NCBI RefSeq assembly: GCF_052116585.1
Contig: NZ_JBQKKT010000003.1
Location: forward strand, 62,001-126,000
DNA length: 64,000 bases
Reading direction: 5' to 3'
Origin: Luteococcus sp052116585
GTDB taxonomy: Bacteria > Actinomycetota > Actinomycetes > Propionibacteriales > Propionibacteriaceae
Of the stretch, positions 7,401 through 16,691 are shown piece by piece. How positions within the stretch are numbered: position 1 is the stretch's first letter; the number at the start of each line of letters is the position of its first letter. Below the pieces are notes generated by a model. It had not been told where the DNA came from. It worked only from the letters and a program-made list of their open reading frames with translations, and ran no database searches. The position numbers and the translations under genes are program-made.

Positions 7401-8339
7401 TCAGCGCTGATCCACGACCTCGTCCCAGACGCTCAGCGTGCGGTCGCTTCTGAAGACCCGTTCAGTGCCGTCCACCGGGTCGACGAAGCGCAGCTCCCGG
7501 GCCAACAACTGCAGCGGCAGGCTGAAGTCGTCCAGCGAACGATCCAGCACCTCGGGATAGAAGGGATCGTTGGCGATCGGAATCCCCGCCGACGACATGT
7601 GCAAGCGGATCTGGTGCGTCTTGCCGGTGGCCGGCAGCACTCGATAGCGGGCGATCGGGCCGTGGGCAGGATGCTCGGCGTGGTCCAGCAGCTCGATCCG
7701 GGTGTGCGCATTGGGCTCACGGCCGGGCAGTTCCTGGGCCTGCATCACGCCGCGCTCCTTCACCATGTGGCTGGAGCACTCCAGTGGGAAGGCCAAGTCG
7801 TCGCGGAAGCGACCAATCGCTTCGTAGGTCTTCTGCGGTACTCGTTTCTCGAACATGGTCTGGTAGGCGCGACGATGCTCGCGCTGGGTGGTGCACAACA
7901 GGATTCCCGCGGTGGCGCGATCCAGACGATGCGCGGGGGAGAGGTCGGGCAGGTCGAGCTCGCGGCGCGCCCGCACCACCGCGGAGTAGATGATGTGTTG
8001 TCCGCGGGGGATCGTCGAGGTGAAGTGCGGCTTGTCGAGCACGACGATCCGTTCGTCGCGGTGCAGCACTCGCAACTCTCCGGGCGGCTCGGTCTCGTCG
8101 GGCAGGTCGCGGTGGAAGAAGATGAACGAGTGGTGCCGGTAGGGCGCATCGATCGGGATCACCGTGCCGTCCTCGTCGACGAAGCGTTGCTCCGCGAACA
8201 TCTCGTCGATGCGTTGCGGCGTCAGGCGCGGGATCTTCCACACCAGGAAGTCGCGCATCGTCGCCCAGTGGTGTTCGCGCGGGGTGCCCACCCATGCCGC
8301 ATTGAGGCCATGGCGTACGGGCAGCGGGGAGCGAGGCAT
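7401..8339 (-). CDS. RluA-family 23S rRNA pseudouridine synthase
   Basis: A 312-residue RNA pseudouridine synthase. The catalytic motif HRLDRATAG is near residue 160, with Asp as the nucleophile. VLDKPHFTSTIPRG, KTYEAI and GKTHQIRLHM are further RluA-family blocks. It isomerises uridine in RNA, probably 23S rRNA; the exact site cannot be told. There is no clear S4 domain; the N-terminal ~100 residues instead carry an SPLPVRHGLNAAWV-type segment seen in the RluA-like group of actinobacteria. The start at 8339 lies 7 nt after TAGCCT, in line with a leaderless promoter divergent from sppA. Confidence 0.87.
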   Translation of the reverse strand: MPRSPLPVRHGLNAAWVGTPREHHWATMRDFLVWKIPRLTPQRIDEMFAEQRFVDEDGTVIPIDAPYRHHSFIFFHRDLPDETEPPGELRVLHRDERIVVLDKPHFTSTIPRGQHIIYSAVVRARRELDLPDLSPAHRLDRATAGILLCTTQREHRRAYQTMFEKRVPQKTYEAIGRFRDDLAFPLECSSHMVKERGVMQAQELPGREPNAHTRIELLDHAEHPAHGPIARYRVLPATGKTHQIRLHMSSAGIPIANDPFYPEVLDRSLDDFSLPLQLLARELRFVDPVDGTERVFRSDRTLSVWDEVVDQR

Positions 8340-8383
8340 GTCGTCGAGGCTACTGGGTTGGCCTCGCAACCTTGTGCGGGCCG

Positions 8384-8389
8384 TAGATT
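8384..8389 (+). promoter_or_regulatory. -10 element of sppA (leaderless)
   Basis: TAGATT ends 6 nt before the ATG at 8396, which would place the transcription start at or next to the A of the start codon. There is no Shine-Dalgarno. Confidence 0.55.
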
Positions 8390-8395
8390 GGGGAC

Positions 8396-10162
8396 ATGGA
8401 TCTCTCGTCACCGCTGATCGATCGCATCATCTCCCGCACGCCGCTGAAGGGCCGTGCCCAGACCGGCCGGGTGGTGTTGGAGATCGACCTGGCCCGGGGG
8501 GTGCTGGTGGCCGCGCCGGACAATCCGTTGCAGGCGGTGAAGGCCATGAATGCCCCCACCATGAAGGTGCTTCGGGAGAACCTCCGCAAGGCCGCCAAGG
8601 ACAAGGACGTCGTGGGGCTGGTGGTGCACTGTGGCACGGTTCCCCTGGCGCTCGCCCAGGCGCAGGAACTCGCACTGTCCGTGGAGGACTTCGCCCGGTA
8701 CAAGCCGACGCTGGCCTTCGCACACGGCTTCGGTGAGCTGGCCAGCGATCTGCCCGGCTACACGCTGGCGACGGCCTGCAAGGAGATCTGGATCCAGCCG
8801 TCGGGGCAGGTCGGCATCGGCGGCGTGCACCTGGGCATCACGCTGGCCAAGGGCCTGCTGGCCAAACTGGGCATCGAGCCGCAGATGGCGAAGCGTCACG
8901 AGTACAAGTCTGCGGCAGATCGGATCGCCGCCGACGAGGTGACCGAGGCGAACCGGGAGATGACCCAGGCGATTGCCAACTCGTTGGCCCATGACTTCGT
9001 CGAGACGGTGGCCCGTCGGCGGGGGATTGGGGCAGAGCAGGTCTGGGAGGCGGTCAGCCAGTCGCCGGTGACGCCGGAGCGTGCCCTGGATCTGCGCCTC
9101 GTGGACCACATCGGCTACCGCGACGAGGCCTTGGCGCACGCCTTCGAGCAGTGGGCACCCAAGGACACCGAGTTGGGCGCCGATCAGCTGCGTTTCGTGC
9201 ACCGCTGGCATCCGGGTGGTGCCGTGGGCGGGGTTGCGAGCAGCGCCGTGAAGGACCTGGTGGAGCGTCGCCAGCCGGTGGTGGCGGTCGTGGGTCTGCG
9301 TGGTGCGATCGTCACGGGCCGTGGTCGCTCGGGTGGCATGGGGGAGCCGCAGGTGGGTGCCGACGTCGTGTGCGAGCACCTGCGGGCGGCCCAGCGCGAC
9401 GAGAAGGTCAAGGCCGTCGTGCTGCGCATCGACTCCCCGGGCGGTTCGGCGGTGGCCTCGGACACCATCTGGCGCGCGGTTCACCAACTGCGCGAGTCGG
9501 GCCGGCCAGTGGTGGCGCAGATGGGTGCGTTGGCGGCGTCGGGCGGCTACTACTCCGCGATGGGCGCCGACGAGATCGTCGCGCTGCCGGCCACCCTCAC
9601 CGGGTCGATCGGTGTGCTGGCGGGCAAGATGGTCACCACCGGTCTGTACCAGAAGCTTGGCCTGGTGCACGAGAGTGTGGACAGCGGGGAGAATGCGGCT
9701 TTCCTGGCCGACGACCAGCACTTCACCGACGAGCAGTGGGCCCGCCTGAATGCCTGGCTGGACCGGATCTACGACGAGTTCACCCACAAGGCCGCGGCGG
9801 ATCGTGGCATGGATCACGCGCAGCTCGAAGCGCTGGCCCGGGGGCGGGTCTGGACGGGCCGCGACGCGCAGGACCGGGGCCTGGTGGACCATCTGGGAGG
9901 CATGGATCTGGCCGTCGAGCGGGCCTGCCAGTTGGCCGGCCTGAAGCGTGACCGGATCCATCTGCGCAGTCAGCCGGTGCTGGGCATGCTGGAGCGGATC
10001 CGTCCGGCGGACTCCACCGAACAGCCCACGGCGGCTTCGGTGGACATGGCGTCGGTGACGGCATCCTGGACGCCGGAGGCGATGCTGCAGCAGCTGGCCA
10101 GTCGTGCCGGTCTGGGGCTGCAGGCGGGTGCCCTGGAGATCCCGCGTCTCGTGGTCCGCTGA
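8396..10162 (+). CDS. sppA: Signal peptide peptidase SppA, 67-kDa type
   Basis: A 588-residue serine protease of family S49 with the two tandem domains of the long SppA type. The general-base lysine is Lys171 in KRHEYKSAADR in the N-terminal half. The nucleophile is Ser382 in LAASGGYYSA in the C-terminal half, preceded by the IDSPGGSAVASDTIW strand. It degrades signal peptides left in the membrane. No N-terminal transmembrane helix is evident here, unlike in E. coli SppA, so the protein may be peripheral. The stop overlaps the start of the next gene (TGATG), suggesting coupling with the aminotransferase. Confidence 0.9.
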   Translation: MDLSSPLIDRIISRTPLKGRAQTGRVVLEIDLARGVLVAAPDNPLQAVKAMNAPTMKVLRENLRKAAKDKDVVGLVVHCGTVPLALAQAQELALSVEDFARYKPTLAFAHGFGELASDLPGYTLATACKEIWIQPSGQVGIGGVHLGITLAKGLLAKLGIEPQMAKRHEYKSAADRIAADEVTEANREMTQAIANSLAHDFVETVARRRGIGAEQVWEAVSQSPVTPERALDLRLVDHIGYRDEALAHAFEQWAPKDTELGADQLRFVHRWHPGGAVGGVASSAVKDLVERRQPVVAVVGLRGAIVTGRGRSGGMGEPQVGADVVCEHLRAAQRDEKVKAVVLRIDSPGGSAVASDTIWRAVHQLRESGRPVVAQMGALAASGGYYSAMGADEIVALPATLTGSIGVLAGKMVTTGLYQKLGLVHESVDSGENAAFLADDQHFTDEQWARLNAWLDRIYDEFTHKAAADRGMDHAQLEALARGRVWTGRDAQDRGLVDHLGGMDLAVERACQLAGLKRDRIHLRSQPVLGMLERIRPADSTEQPTAASVDMASVTASWTPEAMLQQLASRAGLGLQAGALEIPRLVVR

Positions 10163-11307
10163 TGGCGGGCGACGTCACGATCTTTGCCCAGATGAGTGCG
10201 CTGGCGGTGCAGACCGGAGCGCTCAACCTGGGGCAGGGTTTTCCTGACGACGACGGCCCCGCCGAGGTGCTCGAGGCTGCCCAGCGGGCCATCCGCGAGG
10301 GTGTGAACCAGTATCCGCCGGGACGGGGGATGCCGGTGCTGCGGGCGGCGATCGCGGAGCATCGGCAGCGTTTCTGGGGCGAGCGGCTGGATCCGGAGAC
10401 CCAGGTGCTGGTGACCGCCGGCGCCACCGAGGCGATCGCGGCGAGTCTGCTGGCCCTGGTGGGGCCGGGCGACGAGGTGCTCACCGTCGAACCCTTCTAC
10501 GACGCCTATGCCGCGGTCACGCGGCTGGCCGGGGCCACCCACACCACCGTGCCGCTGCGGCTGGTGGACGGACGCTTCGTGCTGGACCACGACGAGCTGC
10601 GTGCCGCGGTGACCGGCCGCACCCGGGTGGTGCTGGTCAACAACCCGAACAATCCGACGGGTTTCCAGTGGACCCGCGAGGATCTGGCCGTGCTGGTGGA
10701 GGCCACCGAACGGGTGGGCGCCACCATCGTCAGCGACGAGGTCTATGAGCACCTGTGTTTCGATGCGGAGCATGTGCCGGTGGCCAGTCTGCCGGGTGCC
10801 TTCGAGCGGACCATCGCGATCGGTTCGGCCGGCAAGACGTTCAGCGTCACGGGGTGGAAGATCGGTTGGCTCACGGCCCCCGCAGACCTGGTAAACCGGG
10901 TGCTCGCGGTGAAGCAGTGGCTCACTTATGTGAACGGTGCTCCCTTCCAGCCGGCCGTCGCGGTGGGGCTGGGTCTGGGCGACGACTTCTTCACCGGTGC
11001 CCGGGACAGCCTGCGGGGGAGGCGGGACCTGTTGATGGCCGCCCTGACCGACGGTGGCTTCGACGTGATCCGTCCCAGCGCCGGATACTTCACCGTCGCG
11101 GATGCGGCGCCGCTGGGCATCACCGACGCGAACCGGGCCTGCCGGGAGCTGGCGCACCAGGTGGGCGTGGTCGGCATTCCCTTCCCGGCCTTCTGCCACC
11201 CCGACTCGTCGATGGGGCGCAGCTGGATCCGATTTGCCCACTGCAAGGACGAACGCACCCTGACCGAGGCGGCTGGACGGCTGGCCGCAATGCCACACCC
11301 CGCCTGA
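10162..11307 (+). CDS. Class I PLP aminotransferase, probable N-succinyldiaminopimelate aminotransferase (Rv0858c-like)
   Basis: A 381-residue fold-type I aminotransferase. Key blocks are NLGQGFPD, the pyridoxal-binding NNPNNPTGF and SDEVYEHL, the Schiff-base Lys225 in GSAGKTFSVTGWKIGW, and a late WIRFAHCK. The whole pattern (FAQMSALA, LNLGQGFPDDDGP, NQYPPGRG) resembles the mycobacterial enzyme Rv0858c described as DapC, which transfers amino groups in lysine/meso-diaminopimelate synthesis. Kynurenine or methionine aminotransferases of the same subfamily are alternatives. A second, different DapC candidate is encoded at 25049-26185. The gene overlaps the end of sppA by 1 nt. Confidence 0.78.
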   Translation: MAGDVTIFAQMSALAVQTGALNLGQGFPDDDGPAEVLEAAQRAIREGVNQYPPGRGMPVLRAAIAEHRQRFWGERLDPETQVLVTAGATEAIAASLLALVGPGDEVLTVEPFYDAYAAVTRLAGATHTTVPLRLVDGRFVLDHDELRAAVTGRTRVVLVNNPNNPTGFQWTREDLAVLVEATERVGATIVSDEVYEHLCFDAEHVPVASLPGAFERTIAIGSAGKTFSVTGWKIGWLTAPADLVNRVLAVKQWLTYVNGAPFQPAVAVGLGLGDDFFTGARDSLRGRRDLLMAALTDGGFDVIRPSAGYFTVADAAPLGITDANRACRELAHQVGVVGIPFPAFCHPDSSMGRSWIRFAHCKDERTLTEAAGRLAAMPHPA

Positions 11308-11328
11308 ACCGCCCGTGACGAGGCTCGT

Positions 11329-11334
11329 TAGATT
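11329..11334 (+). promoter_or_regulatory. -10 element of pntA (leaderless)
   Basis: TAGATT ends 6 nt before the ATG at 11341, the same spacing as at sppA, and no Shine-Dalgarno is present. This fits leaderless transcription of pntAB. Confidence 0.55.
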
Positions 11335-11340
11335 CGGGTC

Positions 11341-12885
11341 ATGCGAATTGGAGTTCCACGAGAATCCAAGCCCGGGGAGAACCGGGCCGCGGCAACCCCG
11401 AGGACAGTCCAGGACCTGATCAAGCTCGGCTACGACGTCGTCGTCGAGCACGGTGCGGGCGAACGTTCCAGCGCCACTGATGCCGCCTTCGAGGCGGCGG
11501 GTGCGCAGGCAGTCGACGCCCAGACGGTCTGGACCAGTGACCTCGTGCTGGCCGTGAACGAGCCCGACGAGTCCCAACTCTCGATGATGCGGCCGGGCGC
11601 CACCCTGGTCACCTTCCTCTTCCCGCGCCAGAATCCCCAGCTGGTGGAACGACTGGCCCAGCAGGGCATCACGGCGATGAGCATGGACATGGTGCCGCGC
11701 ACCAGCCGGGCGCAGGCGCTGGATGCGCTCAGCTCGATGGCGAACATCTCCGGCTATCGCGCCGTGGTGGAGGCCTCGCACAGTTTCGGCCGCTTCTTCA
11801 CCGGTCAGGTGACGGCGGCGGGCAAGGTGCCACCGGCCAAGGTCCTGGTGGCCGGCACGGGCGTCGCGGGTCTGGCGGCGATCGGTGCGGCGAATGCGAT
11901 GGGTGCGATCGTCCGCGCCACCGACGTGCGTCCCGAGACGGCCGAGCAGGTGGAGAGCATGGGAGCGACCTTCCTGCACGTGAAGGGTGCCTCGCAGGAG
12001 GTCAGCACCGATGGCTACGCCAAGGAGGTGGGCGACGACTTCGCCGCCCGCGCCGCGGAGCTGTATGCGGAGCAGGCCAAGGACTGCGACATCATCATCA
12101 CGACGGCCGCGATCCCGGGCCGCCCCTCCCCGAGGCTGATCACCGCCGAGATGGTCTCGACGATGAAGGATGGTTCGGTCATCGTGGACCTGGCCGCTCA
12201 GGGCGGTGGCAACTGCGAACTGACCCGGCCCGGCGAGAAGTACGTCACGGACAATGGCGTCACGATCATCGGCTACACGGATCTGGCGAGCCGACTGCCC
12301 GGCCAGAGCTCGCAGCTCTACGGCACCAATCTGGTGAACGCGTTGAAGCTGATGACGCCGGAGAAGGACGGCCAGCTGGTGGTCGACTTCGACGACGAGG
12401 TGGTGCGCACCATGACGGTGGTGCGCAATGGCGAGGTGACCTTCCCGCCGCCCCCCATCCAGGTCTCGGCCGCCCCGGCAGCCGCACCGGCGGCCGCGCC
12501 GGCGCCGGCCGTGCCCGATCCGGTGAAGGCCCCCAAGCCGTGGTGGCGTCCGGTGCTCGACGTTGGCCTCTGGTCCGTGCTGCTGATCGCTTTGCTGACG
12601 GTGGCACCGACGCACTTCGTGGAGCTCTTCGGCATCTTCGCGCTGGCCGTGGTGGTGGGCTACTACGTGGTCTGGAATGTCACCCATGCCTTGCACACCC
12701 CGCTGATGAGCGTCACGAATGCGGTCAGCGGCATCATCATCGTCGGAGCCATCACCCAGCTGGGCAGTGACAACTGGGCGGTCAAGATCATGAGCTTCAT
12801 CGCCGTGCTGATCGCCAGCATCAACATCTTCGGCGGTTTCACCGTCACCCATCGCATGCTCCAGATGTTCCGGAAGGAGGCCTGA
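11341..12885 (+). CDS. pntA: NAD(P) transhydrogenase subunit alpha
   Basis: A 514-residue alpha subunit in the single-chain (E. coli-like) form. Residues 1 to about 375 are the NAD(H)-binding domain I: MRIGVPRESKPGENRAA start, RAQALDALSSMANISGYRAV, and the nucleotide-binding VLVAGTGVAGLAAIGAANAMG. An Ala/Pro linker (residues ~378-395) joins four C-terminal transmembrane helices. With PntB it couples proton movement to hydride transfer between NADH and NADP+, supplying NADPH. Many actinobacteria split this subunit in two; here it is fused. It is followed 1 nt later by pntB. Confidence 0.95.
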   Translation: MRIGVPRESKPGENRAAATPRTVQDLIKLGYDVVVEHGAGERSSATDAAFEAAGAQAVDAQTVWTSDLVLAVNEPDESQLSMMRPGATLVTFLFPRQNPQLVERLAQQGITAMSMDMVPRTSRAQALDALSSMANISGYRAVVEASHSFGRFFTGQVTAAGKVPPAKVLVAGTGVAGLAAIGAANAMGAIVRATDVRPETAEQVESMGATFLHVKGASQEVSTDGYAKEVGDDFAARAAELYAEQAKDCDIIITTAAIPGRPSPRLITAEMVSTMKDGSVIVDLAAQGGGNCELTRPGEKYVTDNGVTIIGYTDLASRLPGQSSQLYGTNLVNALKLMTPEKDGQLVVDFDDEVVRTMTVVRNGEVTFPPPPIQVSAAPAAAPAAAPAPAVPDPVKAPKPWWRPVLDVGLWSVLLIALLTVAPTHFVELFGIFALAVVVGYYVVWNVTHALHTPLMSVTNAVSGIIIVGAITQLGSDNWAVKIMSFIAVLIASINIFGGFTVTHRMLQMFRKEA

Positions 12886-12886
12886 C

Positions 12887-14299
12887 ATGCTGCAGAACTT
12901 CGTCACGGCGACCTATATCGTCTCCGGCCTGCTGTTCATCCTCGCCCTGCAGGGACTCAGCAAGCACGAGACGGCCAGGCGCGGCAATGCCTTCGGCGTG
13001 CTGGGCATGATCCTGGCCCTGGTGGCCACCAATTTCTCCATGGGCTGGACGGACCTGAAGGGCGACGGGGCAGACCTGGCGGCCGTCGGGTTGCTGCTGC
13101 TGGCCGTCGTGATCGGCGGTGCCATCGGTGTGCAGCGCGCGCTCAAGGTGGAGATGACCGGCATGCCGGAGCTGATCGCCCTGCTGCACTCCTTCGTGGG
13201 TGCCGCCGCGGTGCTGGTGGGTTTCAACTCCTATCTGGATGCGCCGCACTCCAATGCCTTCCACCTCACCGAGGTGGCGCTGGGCATCTTCATCGGCGCG
13301 GTCACCCTCACCGGCTCGGTCGTCGCGTGGGGCAAGCTGAACGGCAAGATCGCCTCCAAGCCGTTGGCCCTGCCCGGCCGCAACTGGCTCAACCTGGCGG
13401 CGCTGGTGGCCATCATCGTGATGACGGTGTGGTTCGTGCAGGCACCGGCATTGTTGCCCCTGCTGCTCATCACCGTCGTCTCGCTGCTGCTCGGCATCCA
13501 TCTGGTGGCCTCGATCGGCGGCGCGGACATGCCCGTGGTGATCTCCATGCTGAACTCCTACTCCGGCTGGGCGGCGGCCTTCAGCGGCTTCATGCTGGGC
13601 ATGACCGTGCTCATCATCACCGGTGCGCTGGTGGGGGCCTCGGGCGCGATCCTGAGCTACATCATGTGCAAGGCGATGAATCGTTCCTTCATCTCCGTGA
13701 TCCTGGGCGGCTTCGGTGACTCCGTGGCGGCCGGCCCGGCGGTGGAGGGCGAGCACACCGAGTGGAGCGTCGCCGAGGTGGCGCAGGCCCTGTCCGAGGC
13801 CAGGAGCGTCATCATCGCGCCCGGCTACGGCATGGCCGTCGCGCAGGCGCAGTACCCGGTGGCGGAGCTCACCAAGGCCTTGGAGGCCAATGGTGCCCAG
13901 GTCCGCTTCGCGATCCATCCCGTCGCGGGCCGTCTGCCGGGGCACATGAACGTGCTGCTGGCCGAGGCGCACGTCCCCTACGACATCGTGCTGGAGATGG
14001 ACGAGATCAACGATGACTTCCCTGACACCGACGTGGTGCTGGTGATCGGGGCCAATGACACGGTCAACCCCGCGGCGATGGAGCCGGGTCTGCCGATCAG
14101 CGGCATGCCGGTGCTGCACGTATGGGATGCCCGACGGGTGGTGGTCTTCAAGCGTTCCATGAGCGCGGGCTACGCCGGCGTGCAGAATCCGCTCTTCTTC
14201 CGGGAGAACACGTCGATGTGCTTCGGCGACGCGAAGGCGAGTGTGCAGGCGATCCTGGCGGCGCTGCCCTCGGGGGAGCGCGCAGCGATCGGCAGTTGA
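12887..14299 (+). CDS. pntB: NAD(P) transhydrogenase subunit beta
   Basis: A 470-residue beta subunit. The first ~270 residues form about eight or nine membrane helices of the proton channel. The C-terminal ~180 residues are the NADP(H)-binding domain III: VIIAPGYGMAVAQAQYPV, RFAIHPVAGRLPGHMNVLLAEA, VLVIGANDTVNPAA and the basic KRSMSAGYAGVQN loop. The ATG at 12887 has AAGGAGG at 12874-12880 inside the end of pntA. The subunit works only with PntA, and the adjacency implies one transcript. Confidence 0.95.
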   Translation: MLQNFVTATYIVSGLLFILALQGLSKHETARRGNAFGVLGMILALVATNFSMGWTDLKGDGADLAAVGLLLLAVVIGGAIGVQRALKVEMTGMPELIALLHSFVGAAAVLVGFNSYLDAPHSNAFHLTEVALGIFIGAVTLTGSVVAWGKLNGKIASKPLALPGRNWLNLAALVAIIVMTVWFVQAPALLPLLLITVVSLLLGIHLVASIGGADMPVVISMLNSYSGWAAAFSGFMLGMTVLIITGALVGASGAILSYIMCKAMNRSFISVILGGFGDSVAAGPAVEGEHTEWSVAEVAQALSEARSVIIAPGYGMAVAQAQYPVAELTKALEANGAQVRFAIHPVAGRLPGHMNVLLAEAHVPYDIVLEMDEINDDFPDTDVVLVIGANDTVNPAAMEPGLPISGMPVLHVWDARRVVVFKRSMSAGYAGVQNPLFFRENTSMCFGDAKASVQAILAALPSGERAAIGS

Positions 14300-14315
14300 T
14301 CCAGGTTCGTACTCT

Positions 14316-14347
14316 CCGGCCCTCGCTCCCTGCGGAGCGAGGGCCGG
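14316..14347 (+). terminator. Hairpin terminator after pntB
   Basis: A perfect 14-bp stem (CCGGCCCTCGCTCC / GGAGCGAGGGCCGG) with a CTGC loop begins 17 nt after the pntB stop. It is followed by TTCTGT rather than a full U-run. Confidence 0.75.
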
Positions 14348-14366
14348 TTCTGTCGGTGGCGGCTCC

Positions 14367-14372
14367 TAGGGT
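14367..14372 (+). promoter_or_regulatory. -10 element of the recQ-like gene (leaderless)
   Basis: TAGGGT lies 6 nt before the ATG at 14379, matching the spacing at sppA and pntA. Confidence 0.45.
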
Positions 14373-14378
14373 GGAGCC

Positions 14379-16604
14379 ATGACCCAGGACCTGCCCCCGC
14401 TGCCCGACGAGCCGCCGGTTGACCCGTGGGACGTGCCACCCGACGACGAGTGGTTGCCCCCGCACGCCGAGCCTGTTGAGGCATCGCCCCTGCTGGCCGA
14501 GCTCGCCGAGGCCCCCGTGGCCGATCAGGCTCTCACGGTGCTGAGGAGGCTGGTTGGGCGGGATGACGTCTCCTTCCATCCGGGGCAGCTGGAGGCGGTG
14601 CTGGCCCTGGTGGAGCAGCGCCAGCGCGCACTCGTGGTGCAGCGCACGGGGTGGGGAAAGTCGGCGGTCTACTTCGTCGCGACGGCCTTGCGGCGGGGGC
14701 AGGGAGCTGGCCCCACCGTGATCGTCTCGCCCCTGCTCGCCCTGATGCGGGACCAGATCGGGGCCGCCGAGCGGGCCGGTGTGCGTGCAGTCACCATGAA
14801 CTCGGCCAATGCCACGGACTGGCGGGAGGTCTCGGGGGCGTTGGCGCGTGACGAGGTGGACGTGCTGCTGATCAGTCCGGAGCGGCTGAACAACCCGTCC
14901 TTCCGCGCGGAGCAGCTGCCTGACCTGGCCGCCCGCTGCGGTCTGTTGGTGGTGGACGAGGCGCACTGCATCTCTGACTGGGGTCACGACTTCCGTCCCG
15001 ACTACCGGCGCATCAAGGACCTTCTGCTGGAGTTGCCGCAGGGCACCCCGGTGCTGGCGACGACGGCGACGGCCAATGAGCGGGTGGTGGCGGACGTGGC
15101 CGAGCAGTTGGGCGCCGGTGGGCACCAGGTGCTCACCATTCGAGGCCCGCTGTCGCGGGAGTCGCTGCGGCTCGGCGTGCTGCAGCTGCCCCATGCCGAG
15201 GCGCAGCTCGCCTGGTTGTCGGCCCATCTGGACGACTTCACGGGCTCGGGCATCATCTACACGCTGACCATTTCCGCAGCCGAGGACGTGGCCCGTGCCC
15301 TGCAGGAGGCGGGCTTCGCGGTGAAGGCCTACACGGGCCGTACGGACACGGCTGAGCGTGAACAGCTGGAGAACCAGTTGCGCGCCAATGAGCTGAAGGC
15401 ACTGGTGGCCACGTCGGCGCTCGGCATGGGCTTCGACAAGCCCGATCTGGGATTCGTCATCCATCTGGGGGCACCGAGCTCTCCGGTGGCCTACTACCAG
15501 CATGTGGGTCGGGCCGGTCGTGGCGCCGTCAACGCCGATGTGCTGCTCCTGCCCACCGCGGCGGACAAGGACATCTGGCACTACTTCGCCACCGCGTCGA
15601 TGCCCGACGAGCAGAAGGCACAGGCAGTCATCGAGGTCCTGCAGGGCGCCGGCAAGCCGCTCTCGACGGCGGCCCTGGAGACCCTGGTGGACCTGCGTCG
15701 CACCCGGATGGAACTGCTGCTGAAGGTGCTCGACGTCGACGGTGCCGTCCAGCGGGTGAAGGGTGGTTGGACGGCGACGGGGCGGCCCTGGGTCTACGAC
15801 GCCGAACGCTATTCCCGGGTGGCCCAGGCGCGGGAGCGTGAGCAGCAGATGATGCTGGACTATCAGAAGGGGGAGCGCTGCAGGATGGCCTTCCTCACGT
15901 CGGCACTGGACGATCCGGAGGCGCGCGACTGTGGCCGGTGTGATGTCTGCGCGGGGCCCTGGTATGACGCTTCGCTCCCGGACGGGGCAGTCCAGGCGGC
16001 TCGGTCCGTGCTGGACCGGCCCGGAGTCCTGGTGGAACCGCGTGGCATGTGGCCCACCGGCATGGACCGGCTCGGTGTGCCGCTGAAGGGCAAGATCAAG
16101 AACGGGCCGGACATGGGGCGGGCGCTGGCTCGCCTGACTGATCTGGGGATGGGACAGAGGTTGCGTGCGCTGCTGGCCCAACCGGATGCGCCGGTGCCCG
16201 ATGACGTCCTGAAGGCCTGCATCCCGGTGCTGCGGGAGTGGGACTGGGCGGCGCGTCCGGTTGCGGTGGCGCATGTGCCGTCGCGGACCAGGCCCGAACT
16301 GGTCTCGTCGCTGGCCACCGGTCTGGCCCGTCTGGGCCGGATGACTGATCTTGGTGCGCTGGCCCTGGCTGATGGTGGCCCGACGGGGGAGCCCGGCGGC
16401 AATTCGGCCTTCCGCCTGGCCGGTGTGTACGGCCGGATCGTCGTCGACGAGTACCTCACCCGGCAGCTCGCCCAGGTGCAGGGTCCGGTCTTGCTGGTGG
16501 ACGATCTGGTGGACTCCCGCTGGACCATGACGGTGGCCGCGGCAGCCCTGCGTGATGCGGGCGCACCCGCGGTGCTGCCGTTCGCATTGGCCCTGCAGGG
16601 GTGA
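14379..16604 (+). CDS. recQ: RecQ-family ATP-dependent DNA helicase with C-terminal phosphoribosyltransferase-like domain
   Basis: A 741-residue superfamily 2 helicase. After an acidic, Pro-rich N-terminus come Walker A TGWGKS (residues 90-95), DEAHCISDWGHDFRPDY (from 193), and motif VI QHVGRAGRG. The RecQ zinc site is Cys-x17-Cys-x2-Cys-x2-Cys in the CRMAF...DCGRCDVC segment near 505-528. It unwinds DNA during recombinational repair. Beyond the usual RecQ core, the last ~150 residues end with VLLVDDLVDSRWTMT (about 704-718), which is the PRPP-binding signature of type I phosphoribosyltransferases. RecQ-PRTase fusions are known in actinobacteria but their use is unclear. The gene stands alone between a terminator and the DUF222 gene. 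Confidence 0.88.
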   Translation: MTQDLPPLPDEPPVDPWDVPPDDEWLPPHAEPVEASPLLAELAEAPVADQALTVLRRLVGRDDVSFHPGQLEAVLALVEQRQRALVVQRTGWGKSAVYFVATALRRGQGAGPTVIVSPLLALMRDQIGAAERAGVRAVTMNSANATDWREVSGALARDEVDVLLISPERLNNPSFRAEQLPDLAARCGLLVVDEAHCISDWGHDFRPDYRRIKDLLLELPQGTPVLATTATANERVVADVAEQLGAGGHQVLTIRGPLSRESLRLGVLQLPHAEAQLAWLSAHLDDFTGSGIIYTLTISAAEDVARALQEAGFAVKAYTGRTDTAEREQLENQLRANELKALVATSALGMGFDKPDLGFVIHLGAPSSPVAYYQHVGRAGRGAVNADVLLLPTAADKDIWHYFATASMPDEQKAQAVIEVLQGAGKPLSTAALETLVDLRRTRMELLLKVLDVDGAVQRVKGGWTATGRPWVYDAERYSRVAQAREREQQMMLDYQKGERCRMAFLTSALDDPEARDCGRCDVCAGPWYDASLPDGAVQAARSVLDRPGVLVEPRGMWPTGMDRLGVPLKGKIKNGPDMGRALARLTDLGMGQRLRALLAQPDAPVPDDVLKACIPVLREWDWAARPVAVAHVPSRTRPELVSSLATGLARLGRMTDLGALALADGGPTGEPGGNSAFRLAGVYGRIVVDEYLTRQLAQVQGPVLLVDDLVDSRWTMTVAAAALRDAGAPAVLPFALALQG

Positions 16605-16632
16605 ATCGCTGCGAGATTCTGGATTCTGCCGC

Positions 16633-16659
16633 TTGTCAGAGCCATGCCGGATGATAGAA
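16633..16659 (+). promoter_or_regulatory. Candidate promoter of the DUF222/HNH gene
   Basis: TTGTCA (16633-16638) and TAGAAT (16654-16659) are near-consensus -35 and -10 hexamers with a short 15-nt spacer. The AT-rich stretch just after it (gaacaaagattcgacaat) stands out from the surrounding GC-rich DNA. The position argues that translation starts downstream, at 16692 or 16704. Confidence 0.5.
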
Positions 16660-16691
16660 TAGAACAAAGATTCGACAATGGTGGTCTGGGG

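Noticed and set aside
9970..12906. 978-codon open frame on the minus strand opposite dapC-like, pntA
   Set aside because: It is antisense to three well-supported genes; its His/Gly/Arg-rich translation is typical of shadow frames in GC-rich DNA.
16640..16690. AT-rich inverted GAAT-N9-ATTC before the DUF222 gene as a LexA/SOS box
   Set aside because: It lacks the GAAC..GTTC half-sites of actinobacterial LexA boxes.
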